Below, piece after piece: positions 1 to 7,965 of a stretch of 64,000 nucleotides of DNA (position 1 is its first letter; every line of letters begins with the position of its first letter). The DNA comes from Sphingobacteriaceae bacterium (GTDB lineage: Bacteria; Bacteroidota; Bacteroidia; Sphingobacteriales; Sphingobacteriaceae), in the NCBI GenBank assembly GCA_014380615.1, contig JACMJM010000002.1:105258-169257 (forward strand), read 5' to 3'. The notes under the pieces were generated by a model that was not told the origin of the DNA, made no database searches, and saw only the letters and a list, made by a program, of their open reading frames with translations. The position numbers and the translations under genes were made by a program.

Positions 1-243
1 AATGTGAATTCTGAGATCACTTCCATAAGGCTTGCAGGGCTTGCCTTTTAACTTTGTTCCGATATCAACGAATAAATTGCTGAATATTTCATTATGATTT
101 TTTTCAGCCCCTGCCATAGCAAATATTTCGCCCTGGAAAAATTCATGCTTTTGTGGCGAGTCTTTTTCGAACTCTAAATATTCATCCGGTGTAAGCAATT
201 GCTTACCATAAGCAACAACAGGTTCTCTGACATCAAAATCCAT
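1..243 (-). CDS. Uma2-family (DUF820) PD-(D/E)xK nuclease, N-terminal part
   Basis: The first 81 codons of a gene that runs off the left edge, starting at an ATG at 243. The translation has the Uma2/DUF820 opening: a YLEFEKDSP stretch, then KHEFFQGEIFAMAGA (the conserved 'E-x-x-G-E' region), a helix with NHNEIFSN, and KPYGSDLRIHI. Uma2 proteins have a restriction-endonuclease-like fold, are very abundant in some Bacteroidota and Cyanobacteria, and mostly have no known role. The catalytic Asp/Glu-x-Lys core would lie beyond the window, so activity cannot be judged. It lies downstream of a decayed exonuclease gene on the same strand, separated by about 45 bases of AT-rich sequence after that gene's last open codon. 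Confidence 0.8.
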   Translation of the reverse strand, partial: MDFDVREPVVAYGKQLLTPDEYLEFEKDSPQKHEFFQGEIFAMAGAEKNHNEIFSNLFVDIGTKLKGKPCKPYGSDLRIHI

Positions 244-286
244 ACTGCAATGTACTAATTTAATTAGTATTAATTACGCATTTTTT

Positions 287-403
287 TCATTTCGAAAGCA
301 ACAATTTAAGAACTTCCAAGGTGTCGGCCTCTTCTATTTTTTTATCCTGTCGCCATCTAAGAATCCCACCTCCTTCCTTTTCAGAATTTACGATCACTTC
401 TCC
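287..403 (-). other. 38-codon open stretch in frame after the pseudogene stop
   Basis: The frame of the last exonuclease fragment continues open past its TAG (404-406) for 38 codons to a TGA at 287-289. It encodes a charged peptide that includes GEVIVNSEKEGGGILRW and TLEVLKLLL. It has normal-looking composition, no start codon of its own and no family I recognise. It may be the original C-terminus cut off by a nonsense mutation, or the tail of another gene fused by deletion. Low confidence that it is expressed. Confidence 0.35.
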
Positions 404-1064
404 CTAATCATTCACCAAATCAACAGGTAATTCATTTTCTTCGGTTGCTTCATCGCCTCCATAATACGTATGGGCTTCGTGGGCATTATAACCACTTCGG
501 GAAAGATATCTTGCGAAGGATGTGGTGCAACCATGTGTAAGGCTTACACATTCAGTTGCGTCAATAGCTTTAATCAGTCCATCCCAGTCAGCGTGGTCAG
601 ATAATACGAAACCACGATCGGCCGCCATGCGCCGTTTGGCCCCGCGAAGAGTCATCCAACCCGAACAATAACCAAATGCATAAGGCTGAAACTTCCTGAT
701 CCATGGTGAATAACCTGCGATAACTGTTGTTTTACCCTCTTCGGCGTTAGCCTCCACCAGTTATTAATATCTTTATGAACCAGTGCCGGATCATTCCATT
801 TGTAAACAGGCATTCCGAAAGTACATTCTGAAATGAAAGTATGGCATTTTAAGGGTTCAAAAGGTGTAGAAATTCCGTCGTTTTCTAGTTTATAACCCCC
901 AGCCACACTTCTTCATTGTATTCAACCCGGATTTGTGCCGATTCGATTATGTGGCCTGCGGGATGAAAAGAAATGTTCACTCCGTTTTTTTGGATTCGCT
1001 CGCCATATTCTATTGTTTGAAGCTGAACGTCGACACCGATAATAAACCTTTGAACCAGCGGTAT
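404..1064 (-). pseudogene. Decayed ligase-associated DNA exonuclease (metallo-beta-lactamase fold)
   Basis: Three reading frames together rebuild most of a ligase-associated MBL-fold exonuclease. The first, about 1064-880, encodes VQLQTIEYGE and FHPAGHII. The second, about 906-760, encodes KLENDGISTPFEPLKCHTFISECTFG. The third, 757-404, encodes SGWMTLRG and GFVLSDHADW. The frame is lost near 900, where a few bases seem deleted after the EVW codons. It is lost again near 752, where one missing G would restore NNWWRANAEEGKT. The N-terminal part with the HxHxDH metal motif is absent: homology begins only about 60 bases from the end of the protease gene. The family normally works beside an ATP-dependent DNA ligase in a repair cluster, and no ligase gene is here. 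This is a 5'-truncated, twice-frameshifted relic and is unlikely to be functional. Confidence 0.8.
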
Positions 1065-1076
1065 GGTTTGAAAAAG

Positions 1077-1105
1077 AAAAACCCGGCATTTTGTGCCAGG
1101 TTTTT
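1077..1105 (-). terminator. Rho-independent terminator of prc
   Basis: Read on the minus strand, AAAAACCTGGCA pairs with TGCCGGGTTTTT around a short loop, with one bulged base, and a T-run follows. It lies about 20 bases past the protease stop codon. Confidence 0.75.
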
Positions 1106-1125
1106 CTTCGATTTAATCATATTGA

Positions 1126-3414
1126 TTAATATCTCATACTATATTTTCCGGTTTCTTTAAGCTGGATAAAATCGGCCATTACTTTCAGGCTCTCATCTTG
1201 TATAAAATCGTTGTCTTGCTTTGGTGCCACTTCGCCTTTTTTCAAAGCTGGCAGGCCTTGTAAAGCACGGCGCTGATTTGTTCGGGCAAGATTAACAGCT
1301 TCCTGCTCGTCTCTCTCTTTTTTTAGCTGCGCTTCATTAAGCGTTACCGAGTTTTCGGCCTCGCGTTTTTTAAATTGTTGGATATCTTCCAGCAAATATT
1401 TGTACTCTGTAGATGTCTTCATACGTTGCTGGTGTTGTTTTGCCAATTGCGATTTAACTGAAGCAAGGTTGGCAACCGGACTAAAGGGTGCCGGTTTGAT
1501 CATATCAAAAGGTAAAGCAGCAGGTTCAGAGCTTTCGCCATATTTTTCCGCAGGGTAAATCATCGGGAACTCAATATCAGGAATAACTCCTTTATGCTGA
1601 GTGCTGCTTCCGTTGATGCGATAAAATTTCGCGATTGTAAGATTAATCTGTCCAAATTTCGGGGTACCTGTATCTGAAGAATTACCGCCGATGGTTACTT
1701 TGGTACCATCTTTTGTGTTAGAATTTGATGCCGACGCACTCTTTGCTTTGAGAATTATTTCATCCAGAGTACTTACAAACTTCGACATGTCGATTGCCTG
1801 CTGAACAGTTCCTTTACCATACGTTTGGGTCCCCATGATAACTCCGCGCCCATAATCCTGAATAGCGGCCGCAAAAATTTCGGATGCGGAGGCACTAAAC
1901 CGATCAATCATTACACCCATTGGGCCAGTCCAGGCAATAGCCTCATCATCATCTTGGTTGACTTCTGTTCTTCGTAAATCTTTTACCTGAACAACAGGTC
2001 CGGTTTTAATAAACAGACCGGTTAATTCAATTGCCTCAATTAAAGATCCGCCACCGTTGGTACGAAGATCAATAACAATACCGTCAACATTTTGCTGCTT
2101 TAAGGTATCAATGATTCTTCTTACATCGCGTGTAGTGCTTTTATAATCCGGGTCGCCGGATTGATAGGCTCTGAAATCAAGATAAAATCCCGGAACATCA
2201 ATAACACCAATTTTATAGGTTTTTCCCTCAGACACTACTGTTTTGATTGTCTTCTTAGCAGATTGCTCTTCCAGAATTACCTTATCACGTACAATAGAAA
2301 TCACTTTTGGTTGCGATGAAAGCTCCTGGCCGGCAGGGATTATTTTCAATCTTACTGTAGTGCCTTTAGGCCCCTTAATTTTTTGGACGGTATTATCGAG
2401 TCTCCATCCGATAACATCAATAAATTCGTCGTTGCCTTGCGCTACCGCGATAATTCTATCGCCAGCGTTTAAAGTTTTCGCTTTAAATGCCGGACCGCCG
2501 GGCACTACCGACGCTACTTTTACCACTTCATTTTCGAGTTGTAAGGTGGCCCCGATTCCAGTAAAACTGCGGGCCATTTCTTCGTTAAACTCCTGAGCTT
2601 TTGTGGGAACAAGGTAGTTTGTATGCGGATCTACCGATTGTGTAAAGGCGTCCATCATGATCTGAAAAGCATCCTGACCATTTGTTTTTTGAGCTTGCGA
2701 TAATAAGTTTTGGTATCTTTTCTTTAAAACATCTCTGTTTTTAGCTGCGGCGGTGTCTGCTGTGCTTTTCGCTGCCTCTGCTCCGTTTCTTCTTGGATCC
2801 TCTCCCTTAATCTTTATAGGCTGAATTCCTGACGTCGATCCGCCGCTGGCGATTCTCAAATTCAACAAATCATATTTTATCCTTTTGGACCAAAGTTGAT
2901 TAGCTTCTTCAATTGAATTTAACCAAGGTAGTTTTTCACGATTGTAGACATATTCCTCTGATTTACTGAAGTCGTACGCCTTGCTAATCTGAGCAATTGA
3001 ATAAGTTATGCGATCCTGATAGCGTTTTTGGAAGGTATTAAATATCAGGAAAAATGAACTTAAATCGCCTTCGCGTAACTGATTGTCAAGACTCTTGCGG
3101 AACTTTTCAAAGCTCTTCACATCTGAGGAAAGAAAATAATTACGAGACGGATCCAGGCTATTGATGTATTTATCAAAGATTACGCTTGATAGGGAATCGT
3201 TAATTTTTATACGTTTATAGTGCAGCATTTCAATTGCCTTAACCAACTCTTTAGCCACAATTTGCTGCTGCGGTTCCGGAGAAAGGTTATTAGAGCCCTC
3301 CACATTGGTATTGGTTGGTAAATTTGCTTTGCATGCGAAGGCTGCCACAATAAACAAAGCCAAAAATATTTTCTTCAGCATTTCCTTGAACGATTTAAAA
3401 TCCATTTGTATCAA
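1126..3414 (-). CDS. prc: Carboxy-terminal (tail-specific) processing protease, S41 family
   Basis: A Prc/Tsp-type periplasmic serine protease of 762 residues that cleaves proteins from their C-terminus and matures lipoproteins and cell-wall enzymes. The N-terminus is a signal sequence (KKIFLALFIVAAFAC, possibly a lipobox with Cys28). A helical Tsp N-domain with SLDPSRNYF and SVDPHTNYL follows, then a PDZ domain (about 275-370) and the S41 domain with LRTNGGGSLIEAI. The catalytic Ser is Ser509 in FSASASEIF, and the Lys is Lys534 in YGKGTVQQ, with the 25-residue spacing of E. coli Prc. A DUF3340-like tail ends the protein. ATG 3414 gives the full frame, but Met12 (3381) starts directly at the signal peptide and is equally likely. 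The gene has its own terminator. The family assignment is certain; the substrate is unknown. Confidence 0.95.
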   Translation of the reverse strand: MIQMDFKSFKEMLKKIFLALFIVAAFACKANLPTNTNVEGSNNLSPEPQQQIVAKELVKAIEMLHYKRIKINDSLSSVIFDKYINSLDPSRNYFLSSDVKSFEKFRKSLDNQLREGDLSSFFLIFNTFQKRYQDRITYSIAQISKAYDFSKSEEYVYNREKLPWLNSIEEANQLWSKRIKYDLLNLRIASGGSTSGIQPIKIKGEDPRRNGAEAAKSTADTAAAKNRDVLKKRYQNLLSQAQKTNGQDAFQIMMDAFTQSVDPHTNYLVPTKAQEFNEEMARSFTGIGATLQLENEVVKVASVVPGGPAFKAKTLNAGDRIIAVAQGNDEFIDVIGWRLDNTVQKIKGPKGTTVRLKIIPAGQELSSQPKVISIVRDKVILEEQSAKKTIKTVVSEGKTYKIGVIDVPGFYLDFRAYQSGDPDYKSTTRDVRRIIDTLKQQNVDGIVIDLRTNGGGSLIEAIELTGLFIKTGPVVQVKDLRRTEVNQDDDEAIAWTGPMGVMIDRFSASASEIFAAAIQDYGRGVIMGTQTYGKGTVQQAIDMSKFVSTLDEIILKAKSASASNSNTKDGTKVTIGGNSSDTGTPKFGQINLTIAKFYRINGSSTQHKGVIPDIEFPMIYPAEKYGESSEPAALPFDMIKPAPFSPVANLASVKSQLAKQHQQRMKTSTEYKYLLEDIQQFKKREAENSVTLNEAQLKKERDEQEAVNLARTNQRRALQGLPALKKGEVAPKQDNDFIQDESLKVMADFIQLKETGKYSMRY

Positions 3415-3451
3415 CTCTCTCGAAAAATTATACCAGAGTCTGTAATTAAAT

Positions 3452-3480
3452 AAAAAAGAGACAGTTTTGTTACTGCCTCT
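3452..3480 (-). terminator. Terminator after the TPR gene
   Basis: On the minus strand GAGGCAG and CTGTCTC form a stem (one G-U pair) followed by six Ts. It lies about 90 bases past the stop of the TPR gene ending at 3569 and closes the cyanophycin-breakdown/TPR transcript. Confidence 0.7.
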
Positions 3481-3568
3481 TCTGTTAACAAGTATAATCC
3501 AAAAATAGTATTTATAAAACAGTATTAATTACCACTTATAAATAATATTGCTTTTAGACGACAGCGCA

Positions 3569-4630
3569 CTACAACTTGTTGGTTTTTATCCAACTTTCTC
3601 TAAACCGGCTATATTTATCAAGTGCGGCACCCGCCGCCGGATAATCTCCTAACTGGCTATACATATCGCCCAGATCGGCATTAATTTCAACCAGTTTAAC
3701 CAGATAATTATTTCTCAGCGCAAGCTGTTCGGCTTGTTTGTAATCCTTCAAAGCATCGGCATGTTCGCCCAACGCATTTTTTACTTTCCCCAGACCTGTT
3801 AAGCTGGTTATCATCGCCTGATTATCCGCCAGTTTTGCAGCCATAATCTGCGACTGGATAAAAAACCATTTTGCCTCCGAGTAACGCTTTTGGTAGAAAT
3901 ATAATTCGGCCAGGTTTTGGAAGCAACTCATTCGTCCCCATTTGTTGCCTGTTCGGCGAAATAAGGGAAAAGCTTTTCGCAGGATAAGATTCTCGCTCTC
4001 CTTAAACTTTTTTTGCTGAAACTTAATCCAGGCGATATCGAGGTATGCCTGAGCCGCAGCCGCGGTTTTATTTTGACTCAAACTGGCCGTTATAAATTGT
4101 CCGGCATATTTTATAGCCTGGTCATACTGCTGATCCGTTTTGTAAATAGCCATTAAATTCTGGGAGATCTTCGCTATACCCGGATTATCTTTTAGAATCT
4201 CCCTAAGGCGCAACGCCTCATTGAAGTTGTCAATCGCCTTTTCACGCTGGCCATAGCGTCCATAATATACGCCGTAGGTGGTATACACAAGTGCCTGACT
4301 TTTCAAATCACGAACTCGTATATATTCTGTCAACGCTTCTTCCAGTGTGCCGATTAAATTGGCGTCGGGCTCTACCGCGGTTTCGGTTTTTAGTAAAATG
4401 GTGTTAAGGATTATAATATTTTGGCGATTTTTGAAATCGACCTGTTCAGTAACTTTCTTTTTTAGTCTTTCGGAAACTAAAAGTCTGTTTAGCAGGGCAG
4501 AATCAACCGGAGGTGGTAAAACTAAAACTGGCGGCCCTATTAAACCGTTCTTTCTAACACTTAATGTATCAGCGAAAGCTGGTTGAAAAATAAAGGCCAG
4601 TAATACAATACAAAAAAAATTCTTCATCAT
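3569..4630 (-). CDS. Secreted TPR-repeat protein (paralogue of the next gene upstream)
   Basis: 353 residues with a clear signal peptide (MMKNFFCIVLLAFIF, likely cut after AFA at about residue 20). A proline-rich stretch (PPVLVLPPP) follows, then about five or six tetratricopeptide repeats from residue 85 to 340, seen as regularly spaced A-x-x-x-Y/F-x-x-A motifs such as KAIDNFNEALRL and DALKDYKQAEQLA. It is clearly paralogous to the protein at 4687-5919: both contain KRYSEAKWFFIQ and a similar sequence on both sides. It lacks that protein's C-terminal membrane helix, so it is probably periplasmic or exported. It is 56 bases downstream of that gene and has its own TATCTTTG promoter box at 4654-4661. 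TPRs bind proteins. No enzymatic motif is visible, and a link with cyanophycin metabolism is inferred from position only. Confidence 0.8.
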   Translation of the reverse strand: MMKNFFCIVLLAFIFQPAFADTLSVRKNGLIGPPVLVLPPPVDSALLNRLLVSERLKKKVTEQVDFKNRQNIIILNTILLKTETAVEPDANLIGTLEEALTEYIRVRDLKSQALVYTTYGVYYGRYGQREKAIDNFNEALRLREILKDNPGIAKISQNLMAIYKTDQQYDQAIKYAGQFITASLSQNKTAAAAQAYLDIAWIKFQQKKFKESENLILRKAFPLFRRTGNKWGRMSCFQNLAELYFYQKRYSEAKWFFIQSQIMAAKLADNQAMITSLTGLGKVKNALGEHADALKDYKQAEQLALRNNYLVKLVEINADLGDMYSQLGDYPAAGAALDKYSRFRESWIKTNKL

Positions 4631-4653
4631 ACACGTATCCTTACAGGCAGCCG

Positions 4654-4661
4654 CAAAGATA
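4654..4661 (-). promoter_or_regulatory. Bacteroidota -7 box (TATCTTTG) of the second TPR gene
   Basis: Reads TATCTTTG on the minus strand, a perfect match to TAnnTTTG, 24 bases before the ATG at 4630. It suggests the gene can be transcribed independently of the cphB operon. Confidence 0.6.
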
Positions 4662-4686
4662 AGATTTGAAAGTCCGTTGGTTCTTC

Positions 4687-5919
4687 TTATTTTATCCGTT
4701 TTAAAACTAATAATATCACAACCAGAATTAAAATCGCTGCCGCTATGAGTTTTATTATTTGAAAACTATCTGCTTTAGATGACGCCGTCGCTGATTTGCT
4801 TTCCTTTTTTGATTCACTTAATTTCACACTGGCCGTTCTGGCCGATTCGGCTTGCGCATTAGAATATTTATTTAAAGAGTCGGTTAATTCGGCCGAAAGG
4901 CCTGCCGCATTCTCTGCCCCCAACTCGTTACCCATCCTATCATACAAAAAAGCATAGGCATCTTTTACGTTGGCTTGCAAAAATAAATTATTGCGTCTGT
5001 CGGCTAATGTTTGAGCTTCTTTAAAGTCGCGTTTTGCCAGATTATAATCACCTATAGTGGTTTTAACTCGCCCAAGATTTATTAAGGATGTAATAATTCC
5101 TTCTATATCATTTAAAGACCGTGCCTGAGTGTTGGCTTGTATAAAAAACCATTTAGCTTCCGAATATCGTTTTTGACTGAAATATATTTTACCCAATACA
5201 TCAAAACAACCCACCCGGCCGGCGGCGTATCCGGTAGACCGGAAAAAAGGCAGGGCACTGTTTAAAATCAAACTTTCGCCGGTTTTGTACTGTTTCCGCC
5301 TGCGATGTATTTCGGCTTGCTTAACGTACGAAAGAGCCAGGCCTGTTTTATTTTCAAGAGATTCGTATTGTTTTACGGCATACGAAACATCGTTGGTAGC
5401 CTTAGTTAATTCATTTTGTATTAAGGCGATATCCGCAAGGTGAAGGCTAATATTTGCCGCGTCACTATTATTTTGAGCAGTTTCATGAAGCTTATGGGCA
5501 GCCTGGTAGTACTTAACGGCATCTTTCCAGAGGGCGTTTTTTTCATAAAACCTGGCCATTTGAACCATCACTTCCGCTTTGGAAACGTTATTGCCGCTTG
5601 CGGTATATATTTTTTCGGCAGTAAGAAGTTCCGAAAATGCCTGCTTGCTGTTCCCGGTTTTAAACAGCGAGGAGGCCATTTCCACACGTACATCGGCCAC
5701 CCAATTTTCATCCTGGGCAAGTGTTCTTAATGAAAGAGCTTTTTTTAACAGCTCGAGTGAGGTTGTTGGGTTTTTTGTTCGCTTAGCTTGCCGCTGATAA
5801 AATAACGCGTCTTTTGGCTCGACGGTTATGATATATTTTATCGTATCTGCTACAGGTTCTTGAGCGTTTACGCATTTAAAAGTAAGAAGGAAAAAAAGAA
5901 ATAAAAAAACCCTGGTCAT
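4687..5919 (-). CDS. TPR-repeat protein with signal peptide and C-terminal membrane anchor
   Basis: 410 residues from ATG 5919. The frame stays open to 6012, but that extension lies inside the isoaspartyl peptidase gene and has no signal peptide, whereas MTRVFLFLFFLLTF begins one. The start overlaps the upstream stop by one base (TGATG), so translation is probably coupled. About six TPRs cover residues 45-340. A Ser/Lys/Ala-rich linker follows, then a C-terminal membrane helix (LIAAAILILVVILLVL) with a KRIK tail. The architecture resembles the TPR sensor part of Bacteroidota TPR-histidine kinases or TPR-LuxR proteins, but no kinase or DNA-binding domain follows. It is a paralogue of the downstream TPR protein. 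It could be a scaffold or signalling protein, and its association with cyanophycin breakdown is inferred from gene coupling. Confidence 0.82.
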   Translation of the reverse strand: MTRVFLFLFFLLTFKCVNAQEPVADTIKYIITVEPKDALFYQRQAKRTKNPTTSLELLKKALSLRTLAQDENWVADVRVEMASSLFKTGNSKQAFSELLTAEKIYTASGNNVSKAEVMVQMARFYEKNALWKDAVKYYQAAHKLHETAQNNSDAANISLHLADIALIQNELTKATNDVSYAVKQYESLENKTGLALSYVKQAEIHRRRKQYKTGESLILNSALPFFRSTGYAAGRVGCFDVLGKIYFSQKRYSEAKWFFIQANTQARSLNDIEGIITSLINLGRVKTTIGDYNLAKRDFKEAQTLADRRNNLFLQANVKDAYAFLYDRMGNELGAENAAGLSAELTDSLNKYSNAQAESARTASVKLSESKKESKSATASSKADSFQIIKLIAAAILILVVILLVLKRIK

Positions 5920-6767
5920 CAAGTAAAAGTAACCGGCTCTTTGTCGTAATATGCCCAAACCATATATGGATGAGAGTCCGTGTGATAAATTTCTGCATTT
6001 GAAGATATACAAATTACTCCGGCAAAACCATCAAAATCCTTCAATTCATTCATAGATTTATCGCAAGCTTCTTTTAAAGTAAAGCCGTCGATCATTCTGG
6101 TTGCGATTTTGGCGGCCAGGGCTCCGCTCACAATGTCTTCTCCCACGCCGGTACAAGATACTCCTACAAAATCATTTGCGTAGTTGCCCGCAACGGTTGC
6201 AGAATCGCTTACCCGGCCCGGAATTTCAAATCCTTTACCGCCTGTAGATGTGGCTGCCGCCAAGTTTCCATCCTTATCTATCGCAACGCAACCCACGGTT
6301 CCCTTTCGAAGAGATTCGGTTAACTTCTTCAAATATTGTTGCTTACGCTCATCTGTCTGGGAATCAAAGTAATGAAAGTCGTGTTCTCGTGCGAAATTTC
6401 CGGCTTCATTACCACTCAATACCTTGTCTTCAAAGTCCATTAGTTTTTGGGCTACAAAGATCGGGTTCTTAACATCTTCTATATTGATTACTCCCGAAAA
6501 CTTTTTAGATACTCCATCCATTAACGATGCGCTTAAACGAATTTTTCCGTCGCTTTGAATTTGTGATCCTAATCCTGCGTTAAATAATGAGCAATCTTCG
6601 AGCAGCGATACTCCGTAAGCAACCGTTTCTAACGCGTTATGGCTCTGTAAGTAACTATGCGCTTTTGTTACGATCTCCTTCAACGCATCTTGCTTAGCAA
6701 CTTTTACCTCTTCACTGTCAAACGACTCACTAAAAAAACCCCCATGAATTATCACTTTTGCTTCCAT
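5919..6767 (-). CDS. iaaA: Isoaspartyl peptidase / plant-type L-asparaginase
   Basis: An Ntn-hydrolase of 282 residues that makes itself active by autocleavage before a Thr. The Thr is Thr157 in KGTVGCVAID, the family's GTVGxVxxD motif. The oxyanion and substrate loop TGVGEDI is near residue 208. The protein opens with IIHGGFFSES, a variant of the family's IHGGAG. It hydrolyses beta-aspartyl dipeptides. Next to cphB, the natural substrate is the beta-Asp-Arg released from cyanophycin, giving Asp and Arg for growth. The start ATG directly follows the cyanophycinase stop (TAAATG), and its own stop overlaps the TPR start, so cphB-iaaA-TPR is a tight operon. The family is sure; the dipeptide role is a strong inference from context. 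Confidence 0.92.
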   Translation of the reverse strand: MEAKVIIHGGFFSESFDSEEVKVAKQDALKEIVTKAHSYLQSHNALETVAYGVSLLEDCSLFNAGLGSQIQSDGKIRLSASLMDGVSKKFSGVINIEDVKNPIFVAQKLMDFEDKVLSGNEAGNFAREHDFHYFDSQTDERKQQYLKKLTESLRKGTVGCVAIDKDGNLAAATSTGGKGFEIPGRVSDSATVAGNYANDFVGVSCTGVGEDIVSGALAAKIATRMIDGFTLKEACDKSMNELKDFDGFAGVICISSNAEIYHTDSHPYMVWAYYDKEPVTFT

Positions 6768-7676
6768 TTAATCTTTTCTTTTCGTCCCCGAATAAATATC
6801 TTCCTCTACTTTAATCGATTTGTTTATGATAAGCTCGTGCTTATGAAGATCGTATTTGTCGAAAATAGACATTACATGCACCCTTAAATTATCAATAGAA
6901 ACAGGGGCTCCGATTTCAACATCATAAATATTTGTTTCGCTGATATATCTACCATCCACCAGTATAGTTAAACCTGATCCAATGGCCTCGAGGCAAAAAC
7001 CTTCGGTTATTAATAATCCGGCATCTTCTCCTAAGCCTATTCCCAACATTCCCGGATTACTGGCAACCGCATACAAGAGTCGTCCGATTCTGCCCCGTTG
7101 TACAAAATGCGTGTCAATTATCACATCATCAATAAAGCCAAGCCCACCGGTAATTTGTACTTCACCTTTTATCAACGCTTCGCTGCTGCTACCCCGGTAT
7201 ATCATATTCGACGAAGCGGCCGCAGCACCGGCCGAAGTACCCGCTATAACAAAGTTGCCCTCTATGTATCTTGTTTTGAGTATGCGTAAAAGTTCTGTAC
7301 CGCCGAAAATCGCGCTTAACCTTAGTTGATCGCCGCCCGAAAACATAATAACATCCGCCTTTTTAACACGTTCAAGCGCATCAGCAGAATTGGCTTCTTC
7401 CCGGGCTCGAATATCTAAAACATGTACGTTGTTAACCTGAAGCTGGTTAAAAGATTTAATATACTCCGCACCAACGAGGTCAGGTATCTTCGAAGCAGTA
7501 GTAATCACCTCAACCACAGAATCAGCTCCTTTACCCGATTCTGTTATGATTCGCCTCAAAATACCCTTCTCAAAAAATTTAACATAATGCGGATGACTTA
7601 TATTCTCGTTGTAACTTAACGAGCTTCCCAGATCTACCGCGCCTCCAATAATTATCAGCTTTCCTTTTGGGATCAT
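6768..7676 (-). CDS. cphB: Cyanophycinase (S51 serine peptidase)
   Basis: 302 residues, the usual cyanophycinase length. The nucleophile elbow GTSAGAAAAS places the catalytic Ser at 148. IMFSGGDQLRLS, FIDDVIIDTHFVQRGRIGRL (the QRxR substrate-binding region) and GIGLGEDAGLLI match the family. CphB is an exo-peptidase that cuts the aspartate backbone of cyanophycin to beta-Asp-Arg dipeptides. It lacks a signal peptide, so it acts inside the cell on the stored granules. It is first in the operon with the isoaspartyl peptidase and the TPR gene, and is divergent from cphA across 289 bases that must hold both promoters. I see no perfect TAnnTTTG box there. Confidence 0.95.
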   Translation of the reverse strand: MIPKGKLIIIGGAVDLGSSLSYNENISHPHYVKFFEKGILRRIITESGKGADSVVEVITTASKIPDLVGAEYIKSFNQLQVNNVHVLDIRAREEANSADALERVKKADVIMFSGGDQLRLSAIFGGTELLRILKTRYIEGNFVIAGTSAGAAAASSNMIYRGSSSEALIKGEVQITGGLGFIDDVIIDTHFVQRGRIGRLLYAVASNPGMLGIGLGEDAGLLITEGFCLEAIGSGLTILVDGRYISETNIYDVEIGAPVSIDNLRVHVMSIFDKYDLHKHELIINKSIKVEEDIYSGTKRKD

Positions 7677-7965
7677 ATTTTAAAAATAACACTTCTAATA
7701 TATCAAAAATGAACCCAATAAGTTTTTACACATCAGGTAAAACCGTTTATAAATTCCTGTGGTTATGCTCTTTTAATGATAAAGCAAAACACTCAATAAT
7801 GAAACCATCAGATACACCGCATAATTAATAAAAAGATAACCTGCGTTTGATCGCTTCGTTACAAGTAAGCTTAAATTTTACCCTGATGAAACCTGCACGA
7901 GCTTAGCCCCGGCAAATGAGTAAGATAGCTGGCGGGTTACTATTAAAAAACACTTATTATTCAAA

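Noticed and set aside
933..1160. 75-codon plus-strand frame near the prc end
   Set aside because: It is antisense to the decayed exonuclease gene and the prc terminator, with no features of a protein.
5920..6012. Extended N-terminus of the TPR gene up to 6012
   Set aside because: It lies inside the isoaspartyl peptidase gene and has no signal peptide, while ATG 5919 starts one and overlaps the upstream stop by one base.
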